DNA of 5,051 nucleotides from Dehalococcoidales bacterium. Its GTDB lineage: Bacteria; Chloroflexota; Dehalococcoidia; Dehalococcoidales; Fen-1064. Below, piece after piece: positions 1 through 4,976 of this stretch (its first letter is position 1; each line of letters starts with the position of its first letter). The stretch lies in the NCBI GenBank assembly GCA_016929875.1, contig JAFGHZ010000041.1, forward strand, positions 1 to 5,051, in the 5' to 3' direction. The translations under genes and the position numbers were made by a program. The notes beneath the pieces were generated by a model. It worked only from the letters and a program-made list of their open reading frames with translations. It did no database searches and had not been told where the DNA came from.

Positions 1-240
1 ATGCCGTCCGATACCCTCCTCTTCCATCTCACCAGAATGAATCATATGGGCAACTCCTGCGTGGGCTGTGGTGCCTGCGAAGAAGCCTGCCCCAACGATG
101 TTCCGCTTCTCAAAATCTTCCAGCTTATCGGCAGTGAAGTCCAGGATGTGTTCGGATATGTCCCGGGACGTAGCCTGGAAGAGCCTCTACCTGCCACCGC
201 TTTCAAGGAAAAGGAATTCGAGCAAATAGGAGAGAAATGA
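1..240 (+). CDS. F420 hydrogenase/dehydrogenase beta-subunit-like (FdhB/FrhB-type) iron-sulfur protein, C-terminal part
   Basis: Only the last 79 residues are in the window. The frame is open from base 1, and the ATG there is probably an internal methionine, because family members are several hundred residues long and no ribosome binding site can be seen. Seen directly: a 4Fe-4S ferredoxin motif C20-x2-C23-x2-C26-x3-C30-P (CVGCGACEEACP) preceded by FHLTRMNHM and followed by a FGYVPGRSLEE segment. By recollection, this combination is typical of the C-terminal end of FdhB/FrhB-type subunits of formate dehydrogenase or F420-type hydrogenase, which pass electrons between a flavin and iron-sulfur partners in the cytoplasm. 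Its TGA overlaps the ATG of hdrC (ATGA, 237-240), which indicates translational coupling and a shared operon with hdrC, hdrB and the HdrD-type gene. Inference: it is the electron input or output module for those Hdr proteins. The flavin- and substrate-binding part lies outside the window, so the substrate cannot be named. Confidence 0.75.
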   Translation: MPSDTLLFHLTRMNHMGNSCVGCGACEEACPNDVPLLKIFQLIGSEVQDVFGYVPGRSLEEPLPATAFKEKEFEQIGEK

Positions 241-821
241 CAACCCGACTGGTTACTAAAAAAAGTACGGAGAAGTGCGACCCGTCTTTCGCTAAAGAAG
301 TGATGGACAAGAGCCACGCTCATCTGGAGCGGTGTTACCAGTGTGTCGCCTGCAGCTCCGGGTGCCCGAGTGCTTACCAGATGGATTATCCGCCCCATCA
401 ATTACTGAGAATGGTCCAGTTGGGGTTGAAAGACAGGGTATTGAACAGCAATACCTTCTGGATTTGCTTGAGCTGCGAAACCTGTGCCGCACGCTGCCCT
501 AACAACATCGAAATCGTGCTTGTGATGGATACCTTGAGAAAAATGGCGCTGAAAGAAAACCGTAAAGGCTCCACTAATCTCCCGCTGTTTCATAACACTT
601 TCTTAGCGATGGTAAAGTTCGGCGGTAAGGCTTACGAACTCGGCTTGATTCTGTTCTATATGATTAAAAGCGGTGACCTCTTCAAACCCGGTCTATTGCC
701 GGGCAATATCAAACTGGGGATCAATATGTTCATGCGCGGCAAACTGGCAATCCTCCCGCCGCGTATTAAGGGGAAAGCCGAAATCAAACGCATCTTTGAA
801 TTATCCAGGAAGACAGGTTAG
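237..821 (+). CDS. hdrC: Heterodisulfide reductase subunit C-like protein (HdrC)
   Basis: A 194-residue cytoplasmic electron carrier, close to the usual HdrC length. Two ferredoxin-type 4Fe-4S motifs are intact: C33-x2-C36-x2-C39-x3-C43-P (CYQCVACSSGCP) and C77-x2-C80-x2-C83-x3-C87-P (CLSCETCAARCP). Between them lies the helical MDYPPHQLLRMVQLG segment usual in HdrC. The C-terminal third (about residues 115-165) is rich in hydrophobic residues but is not a clear membrane anchor. In known Hdr complexes HdrC wires electrons from HdrA to the noncubane clusters of HdrB. The ATG overlaps the upstream stop as ATGA, with AGGAG at 228-232 just upstream, so this start is well supported. hdrB begins 5 nt after its stop. 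The partner HdrA is not in the window. The family and role as electron relay are secure; the physiological disulfide or other end acceptor is not known from this sequence. Confidence 0.92.
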   Translation: MTTRLVTKKSTEKCDPSFAKEVMDKSHAHLERCYQCVACSSGCPSAYQMDYPPHQLLRMVQLGLKDRVLNSNTFWICLSCETCAARCPNNIEIVLVMDTLRKMALKENRKGSTNLPLFHNTFLAMVKFGGKAYELGLILFYMIKSGDLFKPGLLPGNIKLGINMFMRGKLAILPPRIKGKAEIKRIFELSRKTG

Positions 822-826
822 AGAAT

Positions 827-1690
827 ATGGGGAAAACTATCAAGTACGGCTATTACCCGGGGTGTTCGCTGGAAGCTACAGCGAAAGAATACAATTTATC
901 GATTAAAGAATCGGCGAGACTGCTGGGCGTGGAACTGGTAGAACTGGAAGACTGGAACTGTTGTGGGGCTTCTTCCGGGCATAGCACCAACTACGAGCTT
1001 TCACTGGCATTACCGGCACGCAACCTGGCAATCGCCGAAAAAGCCGGATTGAATATGGCAGTTGCCTGTGCCGCCTGTTTTCTCAGGTTCAAGCAGACCA
1101 ACCACGACCTCAAAGCCGACGATGGATTGCGCCAGAAAATCGAGAACATCATCGGTATGCCTTACAGCGGTAAAGTCGAAGTCAGGCACCTGGTCGATAT
1201 CTTCTCCAACGAAATCGGTCTGGATGAAATCAAAAAGCGGGTGAAGAAGCCGCTGAAAGGCTTGAAACTCGCCGCTTACTACGGCTGCTACCTCGTAAGG
1301 CCGCCCGGGATTACGAAATTCGACGACCCCGAAAACCCGCAGATTCTGGACAATATGCTGAGGGCCATCGGCGCCGAACCGGTGGAACATACCCACAAGG
1401 TAGAATGCTGCGGCGGCAGTCTGTTGCTGTCGCGGGTAGATATCGTCGTCAAACTCGTCACCGACATCTGCAAAGCCGCCACTGACGCCGGCGCGGACGG
1501 CATCGTGACCGCCTGTCCCCTGTGCATGGCAAACCTAGATACCAGACAGAAAACCACACACGTACCGATTTTACACTTCAGCGAGCTACTCGGACTGGCA
1601 CTGGGAACCGAGAAAAAACATTACGATGTCTGGCTGAAGAAACATATCAACAGTCCTATCGGAATATTAAAAGCACAGAATTTGATTTAG
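827..1690 (+). CDS. hdrB: Heterodisulfide reductase subunit B-like protein (HdrB), two CCG domains
   Basis: A 287-residue protein with two complete cysteine-rich CCG domains. The first uses C13, C45-C46 and C81-x2-C84 (PGC, NCCG, CAAC). The second uses C154, C194-C195 and C230-x2-C233 (YGC, ECCGG, CPLC). Spacings of 31 and 39 residues to the CC pair, then 34 to the CxxC, fit the CX31-39CCX35-36CXXC pattern that binds the noncubane [4Fe-4S] clusters of methanogen HdrB, where CoM-S-S-CoB is split. All ten ligands are present, so a catalytically competent site is likely. The natural substrate in a bacterium is not CoM-S-S-CoB and cannot be read from the sequence. The ATG at 827 gives the family's normal MxxxYGYYPGC N-terminus; the ribosome binding site is weak, and the 5-nt gap to hdrC suggests coupling. 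The next gene starts 14 nt downstream. Confidence 0.93.
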   Translation: MGKTIKYGYYPGCSLEATAKEYNLSIKESARLLGVELVELEDWNCCGASSGHSTNYELSLALPARNLAIAEKAGLNMAVACAACFLRFKQTNHDLKADDGLRQKIENIIGMPYSGKVEVRHLVDIFSNEIGLDEIKKRVKKPLKGLKLAAYYGCYLVRPPGITKFDDPENPQILDNMLRAIGAEPVEHTHKVECCGGSLLLSRVDIVVKLVTDICKAATDAGADGIVTACPLCMANLDTRQKTTHVPILHFSELLGLALGTEKKHYDVWLKKHINSPIGILKAQNLI

Positions 1691-1691
1691 A

Positions 1692-1696
1692 AGAGG
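1692..1696 (+). promoter_or_regulatory. Ribosome binding site deciding the start of the HdrD-type gene
   Basis: AGAGG lies 8 nt before the ATG at 1705. The open frame extends upstream to an ATG at 1522, but that part overlaps hdrB, has no Hdr-like content and no such ribosome binding site. The start at 1705 is therefore preferred; it follows the hdrB stop by 14 nt. Confidence 0.75.
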
Positions 1697-1704
1697 TTAG
1701 TACA

Positions 1705-2853
1705 ATGCAAGCAGTGACGCCGTTTCAGGATGCCATAGATATCATTAAGGAAGAAGGCGGAGATATTTGTAAGCTCTGTTACCAGTGCGGCACCTGCACC
1801 GCCACCTGCCCCTGGAACCTGGTCAGGAGTTTCCCGGTACGGAAGACGATGCACCAGGCACAGCTCGGCCTGCCCGATTTCGAGAGCGAAGATATGTGGC
1901 TGTGCGTTACCTGCAAATGGTGTGTCGACCGCTGTCCCCGCGGCGTGGGCATTATCGATGTCTGGAAGTCGTTCCGCCGCGCCATTGTGGAAATGGGCAT
2001 CGGCGGCGTGCCCGATTCGGTACGCATTACCGCCAAGAACGTCTCCGGCGTAGGAAATCCCCAGGGGGAAACCAGGGAAAAAAGGACCGACTGGGCAAAA
2101 GACATGGGCATCAAGACCTTCACCAAAGGGATGGACGTCCTGTACTTTGCCTGCTGCTTCAACTCCTACGACCCCAAACTGACCCGCGTTGCTAAAGCCA
2201 CGGCTAAAATAATGCAGAAAGCAGGCATTAATTTCGGAATCCTCGGCAGTGAACAGAGTTGCTGCGGCGAGAGCGTCCGCAAAACAGGCAACGAAGAGCT
2301 ATTCAAGAACCTCGTCCAGACAAATGCCGATATCTTCAACCGGGCGGGAGTTACTAAAATCGTAGTCTCCTCACCGCATTGCTACCACACTTTCAAGAAC
2401 GAATATCCCGAGTTCGGCGCTAAATTCGAAGTGGTACATTCCTCGCAATTTATTGCCGAATTGATTAGAGATAAGAAAATCACCCCGTCTAAGGAATTGA
2501 AAAAGAAAGTCACCCTGCACGACTCCTGCTATCTCGGCAGACATAACAACGTTTACGACGAGCCGCGTGAGGTCCTGAAGAGTATCCCCGGCGTGGAACT
2601 GGTAGAGATGCTGAACAACCGCGAGAACGGTCTGTGCTGTGGCGGCGGCGGCGGCAGAATCTGGGCAGATACTAAGAGAGGCGAACGCTTCTCGGATATC
2701 CGCATCCAGCAGGCAATCGATACCGGCGCCAGTACCCTGGCAGTGGCTTGCCCTTACTGCATGGCCAACTTCGAGGACAGTGTTTTGAGTATGGACAAGG
2801 GCGGTGTCCTAGAAATCAAGGAAATCTCCGAGCTAATAGCGGATTCGATTTAA
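1705..2853 (+). CDS. HdrD-type (fused HdrC+HdrB) iron-sulfur protein
   Basis: A 382-residue protein joining an HdrC-like ferredoxin part to an HdrB-like part, as in HdrD, DsrK and GlpC relatives. Residues 22-78 hold two 4Fe-4S motifs: C25-x2-C28-x2-C31-x3-C35-P (with an extra C22) and C67-x2-C70-x2-C73-x3-C77-P. The first CCG domain has C150/C151, C186-C187-G and then SSPHC, so the position of the first CxxC cysteine is S223 and only C226 remains. The second is complete: C275, C311-C312 followed by a five-glycine run, and C349-PY-C352. Thus one noncubane cluster site is intact and the other is altered. There is no signal peptide or membrane segment, so it is cytoplasmic. It is the last gene of the operon, ending 22 nt before a strong terminator. 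It could act on a thiol/disulfide or as an electron relay; the exact partner is not readable here. Confidence 0.88.
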   Translation: MQAVTPFQDAIDIIKEEGGDICKLCYQCGTCTATCPWNLVRSFPVRKTMHQAQLGLPDFESEDMWLCVTCKWCVDRCPRGVGIIDVWKSFRRAIVEMGIGGVPDSVRITAKNVSGVGNPQGETREKRTDWAKDMGIKTFTKGMDVLYFACCFNSYDPKLTRVAKATAKIMQKAGINFGILGSEQSCCGESVRKTGNEELFKNLVQTNADIFNRAGVTKIVVSSPHCYHTFKNEYPEFGAKFEVVHSSQFIAELIRDKKITPSKELKKKVTLHDSCYLGRHNNVYDEPREVLKSIPGVELVEMLNNRENGLCCGGGGGRIWADTKRGERFSDIRIQQAIDTGASTLAVACPYCMANFEDSVLSMDKGGVLEIKEISELIADSI

Positions 2854-2875
2854 AACTTTTACCGGCAATGATTTT

Positions 2876-2902
2876 GAGGGGGCTTTCGAGCCCCCTCTTT
2901 TT
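2876..2902 (+). terminator. Intrinsic terminator of the Hdr operon
   Basis: A perfect 9-bp stem GAGGGGGCT/AGCCCCCTC closes on a TTCG tetraloop (2885-2888) and is followed by TTTTT at 2898-2902. It starts 22 nt after the stop of the HdrD-type gene. The opposite strand has no T tract after the stem, so it works in the + direction only and would not terminate the facing - strand gene. Confidence 0.94.
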
Positions 2903-2910
2903 GTTTTCCG

Positions 2911-2943
2911 TTTTTGTCATTCCCGCGCAGGCGGGAATCCAGT
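2911..2943. repeat. Dispersed palindromic repeat (the 'VIPAQAGIQ' type)
   Basis: The stretch GTCATTCCCGCGCAGGCGGG continuing into AATCCAGTCC contains a perfect 8-bp inverted repeat ATTCCCGC/GCGGGAAT (2919-2926 and 2931-2938) around GCAG. This is the core of a palindromic element found in many copies in the intergenic regions of diverse bacteria; this is recalled, not searched. Its spurious translations are recognisable: FVIPAQAGIQ on the + strand and WIPACAGMT on the - strand. It sits just after the operon terminator and before the 3' end of the - strand gene. No transposase is nearby. With one copy in the window, its repetition in this genome is inferred. Confidence 0.75.
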
Positions 2944-2966
2944 CCAAATTCATAGACCTTAATGAT

Positions 2967-3578
2967 TCATTTCTTTTTAGCATAGAAGAATACAACATCC
3001 TTTGCTATACCCTGTGCATCCCATTGATGCACAGCATCAAAAGGGCAGCCACATGCATCAGCGAATTGTCTTCTTTTTTCCTGTTTCCAGCTAGATTTTC
3101 TAAAAAAGTGCTGATAAATTACTAGCAAATCGTTATGTTTAAGCCCACTCCAGATTCTTGCGACATCATCAGAAGTGACATGTTTGACTTTGGCATGCGA
3201 GTTCGGCGATGCCAGCCCGTTATCAGGATCCAAAAAGACTATCTTAGTTCCTCTTAAGCTTTTACATTTCTGTACGACATTTTTCATGTATTTAGATCGT
3301 TCGTCGTTACGAAATTCCTCATCGCACAAGATAATATCAACAGATTCTTGTTCCCCAAGTTTCTTAATATCCCCAAGCGACCTAAAATGTTTCACGACTG
3401 GCTTTTGTAATGGTTTTTCCTCTCCATCAAATTGTATCTTTACCTTTTCCCATTCAGTTCTAACATAAAATAGAACCCACATTATGTTTCGGATTCGCTT
3501 ATTCTTATCTTTACACAGATAAAATAACCCGCTCCATTTTACCAAGTCCCGTTTATCTCCGTAGTATTCATCTTGCAT
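2967..3578 (-). CDS. Uncharacterised protein with YYGD / FLDPDNGL / YQHF motifs
   Basis: A 203-residue soluble protein transcribed against its neighbours. Conserved-looking blocks are an N-terminal MQDEYYGDKRD, a central FLDPDNGL (residues 115-122) and LLVIYQHFFR (151-160). I recall a family of unnamed bacterial proteins with the order YFGD, DPDNGL and YQHF; no function is established to my knowledge, so none is given. The acidic DPDN loop after a beta-strand-like KIVFL could be a nucleotide or metal site, but that is speculation. The start at 3578 is chosen over an in-frame ATG at 3674 because AAAGGAG lies 7 nt upstream, a promoter-like pair overlaps the longer reading, and the family motif begins here. 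The gene is far more AT-rich than its neighbours (18 G/C of 60 at 3241-3300, against 38 of 60 at 1441-1500 in hdrB), which suggests horizontal acquisition. No terminator with a T tract is seen after its stop. Confidence 0.75.
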   Translation of the reverse strand: MQDEYYGDKRDLVKWSGLFYLCKDKNKRIRNIMWVLFYVRTEWEKVKIQFDGEEKPLQKPVVKHFRSLGDIKKLGEQESVDIILCDEEFRNDERSKYMKNVVQKCKSLRGTKIVFLDPDNGLASPNSHAKVKHVTSDDVARIWSGLKHNDLLVIYQHFFRKSSWKQEKRRQFADACGCPFDAVHQWDAQGIAKDVVFFYAKKK

Positions 3579-3585
3579 ATTTTTA

Positions 3586-3592
3586 CTCCTTT
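3586..3592 (-). promoter_or_regulatory. Strong ribosome binding site of the - strand gene
   Basis: On the - strand AAAGGAG is followed by 7 nt (TAAAAAT) and the ATG at 3578. The match and spacing are near ideal and fix the start, shortening the longest open frame by 32 codons. Confidence 0.82.
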
Positions 3593-3605
3593 GTTTTGAA
3601 GCCAC

Positions 3606-3632
3606 ATTATCATATAACTCAGAGACTGACAA
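3606..3632 (-). promoter_or_regulatory. Possible promoter of the - strand gene
   Basis: On the - strand TTGTCA (3627-3632) and GATAAT (3606-3611) are separated by 15 bp, slightly short for a sigma70-type promoter. Transcription would start near 3599, leaving about 20 nt of leader that contains the AAAGGAG site. The arrangement is self-consistent, but AT-rich DNA yields such matches by chance. Confidence 0.4.
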
Positions 3633-3702
3633 TATCCCCCTGTCCACTCCATATACCAAGTGATAAGGACTCATCAGATTGTTTCGTATTCCGAAATTAG
3701 GA

Positions 3703-3732
3703 TTTAGAGTTTGCCCACTATTGTGTTAATAT
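3703..3732 (+). promoter_or_regulatory. Weak candidate promoter of smpB
   Basis: TAATAT at 3727-3732 resembles a -10 box, and TTTAGA at 3703-3708 lies 18 bp upstream as a poor -35. Transcription from here would start around 3739-3740, leaving only about 5 nt before the smpB ATG. No other good candidate is seen between the - strand gene and smpB. Confidence 0.25.
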
Positions 3733-3744
3733 TAAATCGCTAAG

Positions 3745-4209
3745 ATGGATATCAAAACTATTGCTACCAATCGAAAAGCCCGCCACGAATACAATATCGC
3801 GGAAACTGTGGAAGCGGGCATCGTACTCACCGGCTCGGAGATAAAATCAATACGCGCCGGCAATGTCAGCATGGGCGACGCCTACGTTCGCCCCGATAAG
3901 GGAGGAATGTGGCTCTTTAACGCCCATATCGCCCGCTACGATGCCGCCAGCTACCAGGGACACGACCCCTTGCGTCCCCGGAAACTGCTTTTGCACAAGA
4001 AACAGATACGCGAACTGATGGCACAGATAAAGGAAAAGGGCTTTACACTGATACCCCTCCGACTGTATATTAAAGATAGCTACGCCAAGCTGGAAATCGC
4101 TCTCGGCAAAGGCAAAAAGCTCTACGACAAACGCGAGTCGATTGCCCAGAGGGAGAACAAACGCCGGCTGGAAAGAGTCATCAAGACAAGACATATAAAA
4201 AGCAAATAA
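3745..4209 (+). CDS. smpB: SsrA-binding protein SmpB
   Basis: SmpB binds the tRNA-like domain of tmRNA and delivers it to stalled ribosomes, with its C-terminal tail probing the empty mRNA channel. The 154 residues are normal length and family features run throughout: NRKARHEY at 9-16, EAGIVLTGSEIKSIR at 23-37, then N40-V41-S42, HDPLRPRKLLLHKKQI in the middle, and a very basic tail (KGKKLYDKRE onward) rich in Lys and Arg. The start is fixed by the family N-terminus and by an in-frame TAA at 3733. No Shine-Dalgarno is evident; only CGCTAAG precedes the ATG, so it may be translated from a very short leader. Its partner ssrA begins 95 nt after its stop on the same strand, and no terminator is seen between them, so read-through is possible. 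Confidence 0.98.
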   Translation: MDIKTIATNRKARHEYNIAETVEAGIVLTGSEIKSIRAGNVSMGDAYVRPDKGGMWLFNAHIARYDAASYQGHDPLRPRKLLLHKKQIRELMAQIKEKGFTLIPLRLYIKDSYAKLEIALGKGKKLYDKRESIAQRENKRRLERVIKTRHIKSK

Positions 4210-4271
4210 GGACTAGACATTAAAGGTTGAATTTCGTTATTGAAATTCCGTTATTTGAACTTGGTTGGAAT

Positions 4272-4300
4272 TTGGTTTTTGTAAGTTGGAATTTTATTAA
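4272..4300 (+). promoter_or_regulatory. Candidate promoter of ssrA
   Basis: TTGGTT (4272-4277) and TATTAA (4295-4300) are separated by exactly 17 bp, and the -10 box lies 4 nt before the mature 5' end of tmRNA at 4305. The position is right for transcription starting at or near the mature end, but both boxes are imperfect. Confidence 0.5.
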
Positions 4301-4304
4301 ATAT

Positions 4305-4656
4305 GGGGACGCGAGGTTCGACAGAGGAGGTTAGCTACAGAGTCGCAAGCCGAGGTGCCATCACCCTCGTAAAAAAGGTGGCAAAAAATAATTGCCAAAG
4401 AACCAGTTTTGGTTGCCGCCTAACTAAAGGCGACACATCTGCCCTGACCCCACCTCAACGGGTCGGGAGCGGGTGAAATAAAGTTGAGGTGCCACTACTC
4501 AGACGCCGATAAGAGCGGTGTAAGAAACATCGGCTGACCCGGTAATACTCGGTCAGTCAGAGGCTTGCCGGGTGAAACAAAGAGCTGACTAAGCTTGTAG
4601 CATACTCTGGGCGATCTTTTCTGGACGGGGAGTTCAACTCTCCCCCGTCTCCACCA
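4305..4656 (+). ncRNA. ssrA: Transfer-messenger RNA (tmRNA)
   Basis: A 352-nt one-piece tmRNA, close to the usual length. The 5' end GGGGACG pairs with CGTCTCC (4646-4652), followed by A and an encoded CCA. The third pair is G4307.T4650, the G3.U70 wobble that marks alanine tRNAs. The T arm has the loop TTCAACT (4633-4639). Three pseudoknots can be drawn. PK1 (4351-4383) is CGAGG/CCTCG with TGCCATC/GGTGGCA. PK2 (4442-4491) is CCC-GACCC/GGGTCGGG with loop CACCTCAAC pairing to GTTGAGGTG. PK4 (4534-4570) is CTGACC/GGTCAG with CGGTAA/TTGCCG. A further helix CCGAT/ATCGG (4506-4510 and 4529-4533) marks the PK3 position. With SmpB it rescues stalled ribosomes and tags the nascent chain. No clear intrinsic terminator follows, so 3' processing or another mode of termination is likely. 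Confidence 0.97.
4394..4423 (+). other. tmRNA tag reading frame (AKEPVLVAA, stop)
   Basis: The resume codon is GCC at 4394, placed by alignment to the E. coli layout: PK1 ends in GGTGGCA, ten nucleotides follow (AAAAATAATT), then the frame starts, as with AAAAATAGTC before GCA in E. coli. The frame reads A-K-E-P-V-L-V-A-A and stops at TAA (4421-4423). With the alanine brought by the charged tmRNA the added peptide is AAKEPVLVAA. It ends in VAA rather than the common LAA. Confidence 0.9.
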
Positions 4657-4720
4657 AATTACGTACAGTATATCTTCACTGAAGCTAAATTTAAAGTAGT
4701 GTATCGATGTTTACTCAAGT

Positions 4721-4749
4721 TTGCCTTTGTAACAGATTTAGAGTACAAT
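4721..4749 (+). promoter_or_regulatory. Promoter upstream of rpsU
   Basis: TTGCCT (4721-4726), a 17-bp spacer and TACAAT (4744-4749) match sigma70-type boxes at 4/6 and 5/6. Transcription would begin near 4756, giving rpsU a leader of about 220 nt. It is the best promoter-like match in the window. Confidence 0.6.
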
Positions 4750-4884
4750 AATAGTTAGTCTGAATTGGTCATTTTTCGCTTTTCCTGCATCTTCTCGAAA
4801 TTTTCGCACTAAAGATTTATCTCAAGTATTTGGTGACCAAAATCCTGCCAACGATTCACATCCTTCCCTGTTCATGTTCCTTAT

Positions 4885-4935
4885 CGGAGCAATTCCATTG
4901 CAATCGGTCGGGTCCGATTTTCCCTGCTAGCTCCG
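4885..4935 (+). promoter_or_regulatory. Possible structured leader of rpsU
   Basis: Two nested stems can form in the RNA: outer CGGAGC/GCTCCG (4885-4890 with 4930-4935) and inner AATCGG/CCGATT (4902-4907 with 4914-4919, loop TCGGGT), joined by an internal loop of about ten bases each side. The structure lies about 30 nt before the ribosome binding site. A regulatory role, for example control by a ribosomal protein, is inference only. Confidence 0.35.
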
Positions 4936-4962
4936 GCTTTATTTGCACCTTTGCGCAGAAAA

Positions 4963-4967
4963 AAGGA
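4963..4967 (+). promoter_or_regulatory. Ribosome binding site of rpsU
   Basis: AAGGA lies 9 nt before the ATG at 4977 within AAAAAAGGATGG. CCTTT at 4948-4952 could pair with AAAGG at 4962-4966 and partly hide it. Confidence 0.7.
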
Positions 4968-4976
4968 TGGTTCAAC

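Larger units (their letters stand above)
4657..4976 (+). other. 320-nt gene-free region holding the rpsU promoter and leader
   Basis: No convincing gene is seen on either strand. An 18-codon ATG frame at 4874-4930 lacks a ribosome binding site. The first 64 nt after tmRNA show no strong terminator. The region contains a promoter-like pair (4721-4749), an odd palindrome TTTGGTGACCAAA (4829-4841), nested complementary stems (4885-4935) and the rpsU ribosome binding site. Confidence 0.6.

Noticed and set aside
1010..1396. 128-codon antisense frame within hdrB (and similar antisense frames at 42-401, 1779-2162 and 3847-4194)
   Set aside because: They are shadows of well supported genes on the opposite strand and show no recognisable domains or ribosome binding sites.
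1522..1704. Upstream extension of the HdrD-type gene to an ATG at 1522 (443 residues)
   Set aside because: The extra 61 codons overlap hdrB in another frame, show no family similarity, and a ribosome binding site sits properly before the ATG at 1705.
2748..3125. 125-codon open frame on the + strand containing FVIPAQAGIQ
   Set aside because: It overlaps the end of the HdrD-type gene, crosses the terminator and the palindromic repeat, and runs antisense to the better supported - strand gene; the peptide is a known artefact of the repeat.
3579..3674. Longer start (ATG at 3674) for the - strand gene
   Set aside because: AAAGGAG lies ideally before the ATG at 3578 and a promoter-like pair falls inside the extra 32 codons.
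4381..4423. Tag reading from GCA at 4381 in tmRNA
   Set aside because: That GCA is part of the PK1 helix and its frame runs past the TAA without an alanine-rich end; GCC at 4394 matches the ten-nucleotide spacing after PK1 in E. coli.
4305..4656. ssrA as an integration site for a mobile element
   Set aside because: The gene is intact with its CCA end, no integrase is in the window, and no duplicated 3' end of tmRNA was found nearby.
4874..4930. 18-codon upstream frame in the rpsU leader (possible leader peptide)
   Set aside because: No purine-rich ribosome binding site precedes it and its codons show nothing typical of attenuator peptides such as runs of one amino acid.
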